Assembly: GCA_905182985.1 (NCBI GenBank)
Contig: CAJJDN010000004.1
Location: forward strand, 361,664-425,663
Length of the DNA stretch: 64,000 nucleotides
From: Paramecium sonneborni
Lineage: Eukaryota; Ciliophora; Oligohymenophorea; Peniculida; Parameciidae
Direction: 5' to 3'
Positions 1 to 11,338 of the stretch are shown piece by piece. The notes under the pieces were generated by a model. It searched no databases. It was not told where the DNA came from and saw only the letters and a list, made by a program, of their open reading frames with translations. The position numbers and the translations under genes were made by a program. Numbering within the stretch: position 1 is the first letter of the stretch; each line of letters begins with the position of its first letter.

Positions 1-649
1 GTTAATACTTTATCTATAAAAGGATTTCAATATTGCAGAAATTTTTTAATTATTTTCAAAGTATACCTAGCATTGAAATGATTCTAAATATATTCCTATT
101 TAGTTTTTGGTTTGCTAGTCAAATATTTTTAATTGTAGCAGAATCTTACCACATTTAAACATGGGATGAAAAGATTGACAAAATGTAAAATAAATATAAT
201 GGTTAGCTATTCAATTATCTATTTTATTTTCTCATTAATGACTTTGATTATATTTGTATTAGGATGTTCATAGTTTAGAAAGCATGTTAAACTTATTAAT
301 AATATAAAAGAAAAATATAAAAAATACGTAAAGTTTAAAAATAATTTTAGCTTGATTATTCAATAATTTTGTTATTAATAGGGTAGGTATTGAGATTATT
401 ATTTTCTTTATTAAGAATTTGTTATGCAAGCTTTTTGATTGAGTTTAAATATGGATTTAATAAAGAAAGTAAGGAAGACACTATATCATGGTATTCATTT
501 ATTTATAGAGAAAAAGGTCATTAATATCATTTACATTATATCTTTTAAGCGATTATATACCTACTGCAATACTTTTGTTGATATTTTATCCAAATAAATA
601 AAGATTAAAACAAAGTCTTGCAGTAGAATCTGCAGTGGAAATAGAATGA
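1..649 (+). CDS. Multi-TM protein, THH1/TOM1-like (5' truncated)
   Basis: The 3' part of a gene that begins before the window. A splice acceptor (TTGCAG) ends near 38. The frame then runs FFNYFQSIPSIEMILNIF with hydrophobic segments, crosses introns at 185-206 (22 nt) and 328-350 (23 nt), and includes a second TM stretch (YSIIYFIFSLMTLIIFVLG). The tail is a DYIPTAILLLIFYP segment followed by a short charged end and a TGA at 647. The motif AESYH after a TM helix and the acidic-Pro TM end recall the THH1/TOM1/TOM3 (GPCR-like) family, but this rests on weak pattern memory. Splicing between about 510 and 560 is not resolved: a frame change is needed there. It is convergent with TMEM208, 38 nt away. 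Confidence 0.45.
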
Positions 650-687
650 TTGATTAATAAATAACAAATATTTATATTTATTTATAT

Positions 688-1159
688 TCACTTTACATAT
701 TTAACTTTAGGTTTGTTTTCTTTTTTCTTTTTATCTTTTTTATCTTCTTCAGCATATTAAGGTTTTTATAACCAACCCCAAATGATTTATGAACCTTTAT
801 ACAACAATATTAATGGAATAATCCAATAACCATACCAAAAAAAGTCAAATATTGTACTTCCAAGCTAAATTAGATTAAAAAATTACTTAAATGACAGCAT
901 TTAAAGCTAAAATATCTAAATATATAGAATAAGAATCTGCATTTAAACCTAAATCCAATGATTTACTAATCTAATTATAACAAAAGTATTATATTAATGT
1001 AATGATTGCAATAACTATTGCTCCCCAAATTGTTAAAGCATAGCCATAATATAAATTAGCAATTAGAAACAATAAGCAAATAGCAGTTGTAGGATAAAAG
1101 TAATATCCAATGACTTTTTATTTAAATTAAGCTATTTTTTTTTCACTTTAGTTTCCCAT
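688..1159 (-). CDS. TMEM208: TMEM208 (SND2-like) ER membrane protein
   Basis: 149 aa after removing one 22-nt intron (865-886). TMEM208/SND2 is an ER membrane protein of the SRP-independent targeting route. The protein starts MGNQSEKKIAQFKQ and has two N-terminal TM helices (around 20-65). A conserved DILALNAVIQ segment follows, then a third hydrophobic stretch ending in WYGYWIIPLILLYK and IWGWL, and a very basic Lys-rich tail, all as in animal TMEM208. Length matches the family (about 170 aa in human). The ATG is the only upstream Met in frame. It lies 11 nt from the divergent ATG of the PDI gene, so the two 5' ends must share one tiny spacer. Orthology is a confident inference from pattern and length. 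Confidence 0.85.
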
Positions 1160-1170
1160 TAATAAAATTA

Positions 1171-2538
1171 ATGCATTACGTGTATTTTATTCTTTTAGTT
1201 GTTCTAGCTTCTTGTAAAATGACTAATATCACAAATTTAGATAAATGGGTATAAAAATAGAACTACACCTTAATCTTTTTTACTCGTGATGATTGTAATC
1301 ATTGTTAAAGATTGGAAGAAGAATTAGAAAAAGCATCTGAAATGATAAATGTTGGTACACCTGGAAGTATTGGTATACCAGTAGCTAAAATAAAGAATTA
1401 TGAACTTAATAGATATCCTATTCTAAGATTATATGTAAAAGGACTCTATACAGAACATTCAGGTGAATGGGAATAAAAAAAATTAGAATAATGGGCAGAT
1501 TTAAGAGCATTATCATATATTACAGAATCTGATTCAGAACCAACAATAAGATGGATTCATGAATCTCATAATATTAGTGTTTTAGTTTTCAATAACTCTT
1601 TTAAGTAAGAATTAAAATGGCTTAAAACTTTAAAACATCACATACATTTTACATATACTACTTTACCTAATGCTAGATCATTACTAAATGTTGATGAAGA
1701 TACAACACTTGTAATGTTTACAGAAAAAGGTATCAATAGATATGATTATGATGGAGAAATTACTTATGAAAAAGTATTTAAATTTGTGGAAGATCATGAA
1801 GATAAATATTATTAAGAATTCACTCAAGATTCTATTGAAACTGCTTTTTATGAACCTAAAAAACCAGTCTTATTTATTTTTGATGAAAAAGATTATAGAG
1901 ATTTAGCTAAAACACATCAAAAAGAGTAATTATAATACTAATTTTTATAGAATTAATACAATATTAGTCAAATTAGATTAAGTTACAGAAAGACTTTTAA
2001 ATTACTTAGGAGTTAAGGGTATTTAACGTCCTTTAGCAGTTATTTATGATTAAAATCACTCCCAAAAAAAATATAGAACATAATTTTCAGATTTAAGTGA
2101 TCTGAGAAAATTTGTAAATAATTTCCTTAATAATAAATTATAACCATATTACAAAAGCTAAACACCTATTAAAAATGAAAATTGGGAAAAATAAATATTA
2201 ACAGTTGTTGGTGAAGATTTACCTAAACATGATAATATATTTATTTATTTTTATTCCAGTTGGTGTAAAGTATGTTAAAAATTTACTCCTATTTTTGAAC
2301 AACTATTTAATAAATATAGAGGTTAAAAAGCTTTTGGTATGTTTGATGCTAGTGAAAATGAAGTATTATTATTATTTTATTTTAGATTAAAGATTAATTT
2401 ATCAAAGAAGTTCCAATGATTAGATGGTACAATTCTTAAACAAGATAAGTTGTAACATTTGATGGACCATTAACATTAGAAGCTCTTAGTGAATTTATTG
2501 ATTAATAAGGAAAAAAATAAGTTTCTGATGATTTATGA
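1171..2538 (+). CDS. Protein disulfide-isomerase family protein
   Basis: 439 aa after removing introns 1926-1950 (25 nt) and 2363-2385 (23 nt). The N-terminus MHYVYFILLVVLASC is a signal peptide, so the product enters the ER. The first thioredoxin-like domain carries CNHC (about residues 42-45, in FFTRDDCNHC). A long middle region follows. A C-terminal thioredoxin domain has SWCKVC (about 357-360) followed by the cis-Pro-type segment EVPMIRWY. Two redox sites in an a-b-b'-a' sized chain fit PDI. Both CXXC motifs depart from the classic CGHC, so redox potential may differ. The C-terminus (GKKQVSDDL) does not end in a classical KDEL. Start chosen because the signal peptide begins there. It is divergent to TMEM208. 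Confidence 0.88.
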
Positions 2539-3040
2539 TGTGTAAAATATCTATTGTATTATAATTGCCTTTTATTAATAATTTATTAAATACTGCTAAA
2601 TTAAAATCATTCTTACAAAACAAAGTATTATTCTAATAATTTTTAAATTTATTTAAAAAATATAATGATATATAATTTCTTATACACAGCAAGGATTATT
2701 TTCATTAAAATTTATTTTTTTGAATAATCTAAATATATAAATCTGAATTATTATCCTAGCGTTTATACATTTAAATTATAAGATCTTCTAAAAGTATTTT
2801 GAGAGAATTACATTTCTAGAGTTTTAAAGATATATATAATAAAATATCATAATTTTATTTTTATGTATTTAATATTATAATTTGGAAAAATTCTGAAAGT
2901 GTTGAGATTAAATTTATTTATAAATTAAACATGTTTAATAAAAGGTTGTCATAAAAATTCTTTTTAATCAAATGCATAAAACTTAAAAAAAATAAAAAAC
3001 TATAGGTATTCTCTTTAGATCAAGATGATTTTCTAAGAGA
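2539..3040. other. Intergenic, no feature seen
   Basis: About 500 nt of very AT-rich sequence between the PDI stop and the next convergent gene end. TGA interrupts every frame and no coding-like composition or repeat was recognised. Confidence 0.5.
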
Positions 3041-3502
3041 TCATTTTTCGTAGTGAAAACTGAATAAAACAATTTATAATTAATCAAACTTTTTTCTTTT
3101 ATTATAGGAATCTAAATACAGAAAAACCTAAATTCTCACTTTGACTGCGTATTCTAATATTCTATTAATTTAAATTAGTTTTACATGCTCAATTAAAGCT
3201 TTTTGGCATGGAACTCTTTAATTTTAATTTGATCGTTGTCTTTCATCAGTTTCAGATTCCTCTAAAATGACCTCATCAGGCGTGTAAATAGCTAATTTTT
3301 ATTAATGAATTTTAGGTCCTTTAGGAGGTTCAAGTGTTAAGGGTTCAACAATTTGTGGAGATTATTTAGGTCTTAAAATAATTCATAAATAGTACATTAA
3401 TTTAGGAGTTGGTGGTGGTTAATCATGAGTATCTAAATATTCTTAATATGTCATTGAAGAATGATATCTCTGTCTTATTTAGGTTTAATAAATATCATCC
3501 AT
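3041..3502 (-). CDS. Hypothetical protein, Pro-rich
   Basis: 145 aa after removing a 24-nt intron whose in-frame TGA makes splicing necessary (GTACTATTTATGAATTATTTTAAG on the minus strand, near 3376-3399). The protein starts MDDIYQTQIRQRYHS and has a Pro-rich stretch (QPPPTPK, then EPLTLEPPKGPK). An acidic YTPDEVILEESETDE segment and a helical C-terminal part with VRIQVFL follow. No family was recognised. There is no signal peptide or TM helix. Codon use and Gln read from TAA/TAG look like the neighbouring genes, which supports it being real. Confidence 0.6.
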
Positions 3503-4041
3503 AACAATTTTATATTAATGATTGATTATTCAATTTATTAATATTCTTCTATAAAATTATATTGAAGTATAAAACATTCAAAAAATAATTTAGCAGATGA
3601 CTTTTTATTATCAAATATGTAAAAATTAGAATGGCAATCAATGAAATATTAATTGTTAAAGTTATGGATTAGATTTTTTTTTTTGATAATATTCAGCTTT
3701 TATTTTCTACTAAATTCTTAAATTATTAGGCTATAATTTAGAGATGTAATCATCGATAACTAAGCTAAATACAAAAAAAATAACAATTTAATTGTTTATT
3801 CCATAAATAAATTTAATTCTAAATGAACTTAGATTTATGAAATTTTGAGATGGAGTTAAGTCTTTAAGTCTTCACATCTATTTATTAAAACAATAAAGCT
3901 AAAATCATGTGATATTTATAGTTAGAGAATTAAGAATAAAAACAATATGATTAAATATTTGTAAGATGATGAAACTAAAGAATTTGAATTATGATATCAT
4001 TTTTTTTTAAGATTATTAATATCATAAACCAAATATTTTGA

Positions 4042-4681
4042 TTGCCAGTAAAAGTAATTATTGTGTTTGCGTAAGTCTATTTAGATAATTTAATGGAAAA
4101 ATTCTAAGATAAAAAAAAAACAATAAAAGATTCTTAAGCATAATTTATACTTTATTTGCTTAAACTATAAGAATCCTTAAAGATTATGTAATCATAATTA
4201 ACATATAAATAATTTCATGCTACTTTATTTTAAGAATAAACTTCAGTGCTTTAGCTATGATTTTTCTAAGTTTTCATTTCTTCAACTTTGGATTATCCTT
4301 TCGATTCATTTTATTATCTATTCAAGTACATTTCTATCTTATTTAAAGAAGATAATAAAGGAAATTCTGTGATATATGAATGGATTAGATATTTTTTCAA
4401 TTCTGGTGATTATGTAACATTCTAAAAAGAGCTAGATAAAAGACTTACAAAAATATTATTTTTCTAGTTTTCCTCATCCAAATTAGCTTGAAGGAATTTT
4501 ATATCCGAAGGCTTCGTGCTATCATTAGGAATTTCAAATTTTTAAGGAAGCATCTATTTTTTAAAATCAAGGTAAGCCGATTTATTAATTTTAATGTCAA
4601 GACGATAACCTTTCATTTTATGAGTATTTTTCATTGTTTAATTATAAGTATTAAATATTAAGGCTAACTTATTAATATTGA
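4042..4681 (+). pseudogene. Degenerate gene with in-frame TGA
   Basis: One frame reads protein-like sequence from about 4045 (VKVIIVFAQVYLDNLMEKFQDKK) through KLQESLKIMQSQLTYKQF. It meets a TGA at 4258-4260 and continues in the same frame (LDYPFDSFYYLFKYISILFK). A plausible 22-nt intron (4414-4435) then joins it to EGILYPKASCYHQEF and a stop at 4679. No GT...AG intron of usual size removes the internal TGA, and no start codon is evident, because another TGA lies at 4039. I read it as a decaying gene, such as a lost duplicate after whole-genome duplication, or as a gene with a sequencing error. Function unknown. The stretch 3503-4041 upstream shows only broken coding-like fragments. Confidence 0.4.
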
Positions 4682-5081
4682 TCGATTTATATACTAAAGC
4701 ATACAAGTAATTAATATAAAATAATGATAGGTTGAAAAAGCAATATTTGTTTTAGAAATAATTTTAAATAACTGAGATGTAATACTAGATAAATTGATAC
4801 ATCAAATATGAGTTTAAACATTTAACTTTTATATTTGTTTGGATATTATAAAAAATTTGAAATAAATTTATATTTATTTTAAATTATTTAATCAAAATTG
4901 CAAATAAAGTTTGTTAAAAATATCTACTATTAACAATGTTGTTGAATATTCCTAAATATTTTAAATAGCGTTGCCTAACTAGAACTGTTGTTCTTAGTTT
5001 CTTTATAATTCAATAAAAATTAAAAATTACTTAATTAGTTGCAATTTATTTATTTATATAAGTTTAAATTTGAATTTAAGG
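4682..5081. other. Intergenic, no feature seen
   Basis: 400 nt of AT-rich DNA before the kinesin-RCC1 start. It presumably holds the promoter, but no motif could be assigned. Confidence 0.4.
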
Positions 5082-7322
5082 ATGTTATAAGTTTGTATAA
5101 GAGTTCGTCCTCTTTTAAAACAAGAAAAAAAGTCATAATGGTTTGTCAATAAGAATAATATAAACTCATAAAATAAATCATTTACGTTTGATTAAGTAGA
5201 ATGTGAAACAAGGACTTAAACTCTATATAATAAAATAGCTAAAGAAAATGTTAAGAAAGCATTAAATGGATTTCATACAACAATAATGTGTTATGGTTAA
5301 ACAACATCTGGAAAAACATTCACAACTTTAGGTACTCATGATAACCCTGGAATATTACCATGCGCTTTAAGAGATGTATTTTTGGATTAAAATGTTAAAT
5401 GTTCAATTTAGTATGTGTAAATATATAACGAAATAATTGATGATCTTTTAGATCCAAAATGTACATCTTTATAAGTAATAAATGATTAAAAATGGGGTAC
5501 AACTTTATAACTAAAGTAAATTGGAGTTAAAAGTTTTGATTAAGCTATAGAACTATTAAATGAAGGTGAAGAAAGAAGAATATACAGAGAAACTTAAATT
5601 CATGATAAAAGTTCACGATCACATACAATTTTTCGTATTTTTATTGAAAATGGATCACGATATTCTTGTTTAAATATAGTAGATTTAGCAGGAAGTGAGA
5701 GAGTTTCATCAGAAAATGATATTAATCATGAGACAGGTTATATAAATAAGAGTTTATTAGCATTAACAAATGTTATTAATTAATTAACAGAATAAAAATA
5801 GCAACATATTTCTTATAGAGATTCAAAATTAACAAGATTATTATAAAATTCATTAGGAGGTAATTCTATTACAGTTCTTATTTGTTGTATATCTCCAGGA
5901 AATATTACATAAACTTTATCTACATTATAATTTGCATAAAGAGCAAAGACTGTTAAAAATTCTCCTATTATAAATGGTGAGAAATAGATATAAGAAAATT
6001 TTGATTAATAATATTAAAGTACTTGCAATTAAAATTTCAATATCTTTACTTATGTTTAATGTTTAGAAAAATCAAACAAGTCTTATTTTTAAGATCTAGT
6101 TAGATTAGAACAATAGTATTAAAAGAAATATGGTGATCTTCTTTAATAATATCGTAAAGATTTAAATAAATTAACAGTAAATTAATAAAATTTATAAGAA
6201 GTAATATAAATTTTAGAAAAAAATATTTTAATAAGTTTAGAAGAGATGAAATAAAATATTAGATTAATTAATGAAGATTAATAATATAAATTATTAATAT
6301 GGGGATCTGGATAAGATGGGAGATTAGGATTAGGTGATGAAAAAAGTTGTAAAATACCAAAAGAAATAAATAATTATAAATTTTCATAAGTAAGTTGTGG
6401 ATTTCATCATACATTAGCTATATGTAATGGAAATATATATGCTTGGGGAAGAGGTTTAAAAGGATAATTAGGATTAGGAAACTTTGAAACAATTTTATAA
6501 CCAACAAAAATAGAGAATTTAAAAAATGCAACATAAATAGCTTGTGGATGGTAACATAGTTTAGCTATCTGTGATGGTAATTTATATTCTTGGGGTTATG
6601 GAGAAGAGGGATAATTAGGAAATGGAGATTGTTAAACAATTAATTAACCAATTTAAATTTAAGAAGAAGTTGATAGTATATATGCTGGTCATTCTTAAAG
6701 TGGATTTATGAAAGAAGGAATGTTATATACTTTTGGAAATAATTAAGATGGTAGATGTATGATAGATTCTATAGGAATTCTTTCAGAACCAGAATAAGTA
6801 CCTTTGAATGATATAAAATCAGTAAGTTTAGGAGTTTCACATATGGGAGTAGTAACTAATGATGGTTGTGTATATATGGCTGGAACTTCTGTTGATGGTT
6901 AATTAGGAACTTTTAGTACAGATGATGAAGTAGCTACTTGGTTTACATAATTAGATAAATTTAATCATACTAACAGAGCATCTTAAATTTAATGTGGAGA
7001 TTCTTTTACATTAGTTTTAAATACTAAAGGAATTATTTATGCTTTTGGTAAAGGTTCATTTAAAAGATTAGGATTATCAACTACTGATAATATTTATGAA
7101 CCTACTCCTTTACCTATTGAAGGTCACTAAATTGTAGCTGGATGTAGACATGCTTGTTCTATTACTCAAAATGGATAAGTATATATGTGGGGATTTAATT
7201 TTCATAATTAACTGGGGCTAGGATAAGATGATTTAGATTAAGAACCCATTTTAATTTAAATTAATAATATTAAATAAATTTCACTTGGTTATTTCCATTC
7301 AGCAGCTTTAGTTTAAAATTGA
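5082..7322 (+). CDS. Kinesin motor fused to RCC1 repeats
   Basis: 746 aa from an uninterrupted ORF with no intron. The kinesin motor domain spans about residues 1-295: VCIRVRP start, P-loop GQTTSGKT (72-79), switch I SSRSH (177-181), switch II DLAGSER (201-207), then SYRDSKLTRLLQNSLGGN. A Gln-rich coiled coil (about 330-400) follows. From about 404 to the end come RCC1-type propeller repeats with motifs such as WGSGQDGRLGLG, AWGRGLKGQLGLG, SWGYGEEGQLGNG and MWGFNFHNQLGLG. The motor is N-terminal, so plus-end motion is the default expectation. A propeller tail could bind chromatin, a GTPase or cargo; this is inference. The motor is nearest in feel to kinesin-7 types, but the subfamily is not settled. 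Both halves appear intact. Confidence 0.93.
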
Positions 7323-7951
7323 TTTCTAAAATTATAATCATTATTTATTCATTTCAAATTTTAGATATCTTACTTTTAATTTATTTTTAAAGTTTTATCA
7401 TAATAAATTTAATTTTGGTATCATATTTTTTATTCAAATTGATTTGTATTTTTGGATATCTCTTTTTACCAAATTTTTAATTTAGAATATATAGTAATCA
7501 TTCAATTTTATTAAAATTTAAATTTCTCATCTCAAAAAAAAAAAAAAAAATATTTTTGTTTGTTATTATTGATATTATTAGTGTATTTCATTTATTGTTA
7601 TAAACTTTAATCATTTCTTTTTTTCAATGATTATTGGCTTTTGATAATCAATATTAGAACTATTTTAGTTAATTCTTTGTTTTTCTATCGATTTTATACC
7701 AAATCTTTTGATCTATAATTAATTGCAGTAAAAGTTACATCTTCTTAACATGTCTTTTTTCTGAAATTAATTATATCATTTACTCTAAGTGACTTTAATA
7801 ATTTTCATCAAAAAATAAAGATTCATGTCAAACAAAAAAATTATTTTTTTTATTTATATAATGTGATCATTTAAAAATAATAATGAAGCAATTCCAAATT
7901 ATTTTATTTTTTATTTCCTAAGTATTAAATGAATAATAAAAAATATATCAA
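7323..7951. other. Intergenic between convergent genes
   Basis: About 630 nt, AT-rich, with a homopolymer run of 17 A at about 7534-7550. No gene seen. Confidence 0.4.
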
Positions 7952-8803
7952 TCAATTATTTTCAGGTATTATTATATAATCTAAGCATATAGGACAAAAT
8001 CCTTTTTTAATTTATATAGATTTATTCGATTTATCCCAAAAACAAAAAAAATAACAACGATCACATTTCTCTAACTTAAGATGGGGCTTTAATTAAACGT
8101 TAGCTATTATTTACTAAAGATCTAAAGTTAATTTTAATTAATCGTATTATTATCCCATAATTATTTTTATATACATAGATTTAGGTATGTTTTTATTACA
8201 GTTTTAACATTTAGCAAATTATTTTTGTAGAAATGCCATTTATAAATTATCTCTTAATTATTAACTATTGTATGAGTGCCCACATTCACATCTAATATCT
8301 CTGAAAGTCATTATAGATTCATTTATTTCGGATGATTATTGTTAAATTTGCTGTTATTGATAATTGAATATTTTTCCCAAATCTTTACCAATAAAATGAC
8401 TTTCTAAAAAAATTTCATAATTTTCTTTCGCTTCTACTTCTTTCTGTTAATTTTTTGGGTCTTATAATTTTTTTCCCCATTCTGATGAATCTCTTTCTTT
8501 TAATTTAGTACTTAAATTAGCAGATTCGTCATCAGTACCAGTTTAACCCGAATCTGTATCATTTTCATGTATTTTATAATCTAATTATTAAGTCTTGAGT
8601 TTCGATAAATATGGTAGTAAGTAAGTATTTTTATCTACATCTATTTTTTTATTTTAATAATATAGTGTGATTTTGTGATGGTTTGAATAAGCTTTTTCTA
8701 AAAACAAAATGACATCTAAAATTAAAGTATCATCTTTTGCCCTCATTGATTTTTAAGTATTTTCATTAGTATTGAGATTTTTCAAGACTATCAATTTACA
8801 CAT
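7952..8803 (-). CDS. Cys-rich putative zinc-binding protein
   Basis: 283 aa, single exon. The N-terminal half (MCKLIVLKNLNTNE) is charged and contains KERDSSEWGKKLQDP. The C-terminal half has a paired-cysteine module: CECGHSYNSQQL, then FAKCQNCNKNIPKSM, then CDRCYFFCFWD and GFCPICLDY. The spacing suggests two or three zinc sites, possibly RING- or ribbon-like, but it does not match a family I can name. The start is the first ATG of the open frame. A strongly similar but frameshifted, C-terminally truncated copy lies at 37.06-37.64 kb, and similarity extends about 150 nt upstream of this ATG, so the duplication included the 5' flank. Confidence 0.7.
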
Positions 8804-9195
8804 TGGGCTTACACTTCTCTATAACTTATTATGATTTAGTTTCTTTTATTATTCTTCACACATACGTCCATTATATTAATTCATTTTATCAAGAATTTAA
8901 TGATTATTTTTTTTAACATTATAGAATTCTAAAAAATCATTTATAATCACTGATTATATATAATAATTATATCAACATATATAGTGTAATAAAATATAGG
9001 CATGTTGTATGTTGAAATTCTTTTATTTTTTTTCTAATTTCTCTTCTTTTCTTTTCATATCTAAATAATTTGTGATGCCTATCAAGATATTGGAAATATA
9101 TTTATCATAAAATCTACAAGTTATTATTATCTAAGAATAGCAGTAAACAAATATGAATATTTTAATATTTAATTATAATTATTAATACGAACTCT
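8804..9195. other. Divergent intergenic region
   Basis: 392 nt between two divergent genes. About 150 nt next to the zinc-finger gene start is repeated near 37.50-37.64 kb. Otherwise nothing recognised. Confidence 0.4.
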
Positions 9196-10137
9196 ATGGC
9201 TACAAGACAAAATACAAATCCAAATGATTCGAAAAAGAAACTTAAAGATAAAGATAAAAATAAAAACTCAGATAAAAATTCAAAAAAAAAAGGATAATCA
9301 AAATCAATAGTTAATTAGGAACAAGTCTTGAATTTAAGATAGAGTTTTGAAACTTTGGTAAAAAACAAGTAATAGTTTACTAAAATTAGAGAGGATCTTG
9401 AAAAGATAATCTAAAATTAAGAATGTAAAATAAAGGATCTGAAATTAAATGAAAAAAATTTAGTGGAAGAATTGAAAAGACAAGGTGATATTGCAAGAGA
9501 AGCACTCAATAAATTATATTAAAATTAATAAGAGAATAATATAGAAAGAGAAAAGTTAAGAAAATATTATGAAGGTATACAACCGTTAATTTAATAGATT
9601 ATTATAAAACAAAGGAATAAGAAGTAATTTAAAAATATGAAGGATTGATGCAGTAATCGAATATAACAATTTCTGATTATCAAAAAAAAATAAAAGATTT
9701 TACATTAAAAGAATAATATTACTAAGAAGAAATTGAATTATTAAAGAAAGCATAGAAAAATATTTAAACTCCTAGAGAGAGAGTAAAATAAAATAAAATA
9801 TTTTTTATTAGATTTATTAGTAATAATTGAATGAAATGGAATAAAAACTTTATTAAACAAATAAAAATAATGAACAATTAAAATTGTTGTAAAATGAAAA
9901 TTCTAATTTGTATATGAAGATTGGTCAAATAGAAAAATAATTGTCAATAAAAAATGAAAAAGAAAAGACTTTAAAAGAATAATTTAGTAAACAAATAAAA
10001 GAATTGTAATAAGAAATAAATGTAATTATTTTAATTAATTAATGATTCTTTAGTATTGGAAGAGTGAAATGGATAAAGTGATAAGATAGAATAATGCTGT
10101 AATTTCTAAATTAACACCATAAAAGTTAAGATATTGA
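9196..10137 (+). CDS. Coiled-coil protein
   Basis: 285 aa after removing introns 9575-9597 (23 nt), 9783-9811 (29 nt) and 10022-10053 (32 nt). The N-terminus is a basic, low-complexity leader (MATRQNTNPNDSKKKLKDKDK). The rest is almost continuous heptad-like helix rich in Glu, Lys and Gln (for example DLEKIIQNQECKIKDLKL and QYYQEEIELLKKAQ). No catalytic motif, TM or signal is present. The composition is typical of ciliate axonemal or basal-body coiled coils, but no family can be named. It is followed 75 nt downstream by the p27-like gene on the same strand. Confidence 0.78.
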
Positions 10138-10212
10138 TTAAAATAGAATTGATAATATATAATTTCTAAAATGAATAAAATATATTCTTTTATTAATTTA
10201 ATAATAAATAAT

Positions 10213-11175
10213 ATGAGTTAATTTTAAAGAATGAATAGAAAACTTGATGAAGGATGGAAATTAACCACAATGGTTTGTGAATGTAAGGGAACATTATTAA
10301 TATTTTTGGAAAACAGAAATTTATATTGTCCCAAATGTGATATAATTACTTAAGATTAAGTGATTTTAGATTAAGACCATTAAGATACTTAAATAAAGGT
10401 AAATCAAAGTGGATCAGAATCAAAACCAGAGATTATTCAATAAAAGAATAGCAAAGATTATGATTCAGATGATTTCTATATTGATGATTAGGTAGAAGAT
10501 ATTAATTAAAGATTATTTTTAAATAAAGCAGCAGCTGATGAAGCATCTAAAAAAATAGGTTAATTACTTTTATAAGGATGGGCAATGCTTAGTGAGTCTT
10601 GTATTGTTTGTTTATAACCAATCATGAAAAGTAAGTAAGGTGTAAGATTATGTGTGTAATGTAATCGAGAAGAAAAACCACATTAAACTAAAGTATAAGA
10701 AGTTAAATCTTCAGTTCCATAAGAAAAAGATATTTCTACATTACCAATCTAAACATCCTAATTATAAAGTGGCTAAATCAAATAAGAAAAATAAACATAA
10801 GAAATTATAAATTAACCATAATTAGAATTGAAAATTGAAACAAAACCGATTGAAATTAGCAACTTAGAATAACTTAAGGAACATGCTTAAATATTAGTTT
10901 CATCATAGTTAAGAAATTATTATGATAAATTATAATAATCTGTCAATGATGTTAATTTTTATAACTTAAATTTCATATCTGAAGAAATTTTAAAAATTGA
11001 ATAATAAGTAGGTTCAACTTTAAATAAAAATGCAGAATTAATGAATGTCAGAATTTAAACCTTGAAAATTTTAACAGATATCCATGATAAATTAATTTAA
11101 TAAAATTCGTTTGAAAGAGCTTCAAAATTTATGGGAATTATTTTAATGATATATAATATTGTATAAAAATAATGA
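10213..11175 (+). CDS. Auto_anti-p27 (ZNRD2/SSSCA1-like) protein
   Basis: 320 aa, single exon. A central module KKIGQLLLQGWAMLSESCIVC followed by L.PIM.SKQGVRLCVQC (about residues 120-160) is the Sjogren/scleroderma autoantigen p27 motif: a KM..LL.GW helix and a C-x2-C...C-x2-C zinc ribbon. The N-terminus (LDEGWKLTTMVCECKGTLLIFL, then LYCPKCD) looks like a second, degenerate copy of the same GW-plus-ribbon unit. The C-terminal third is helical. In animals p27/ZNRD2 is a small protein linked to mitosis and tankyrase, so this version is longer. The role here is not predictable beyond protein binding. Confidence 0.8.
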
Positions 11176-11338
11176 TGAATTAATTGAAAATATATTTATA
11201 TTAATTTAATAAAGAAATTATGTATTAATGTTTATATATATTCTTAATATTAATATTTATTCTTTATATTAATATGGAAATAAATATATATTTTAATAAA
11301 GTTTTCTTCTGCTATTTTAATAATACAGATAATGATAA

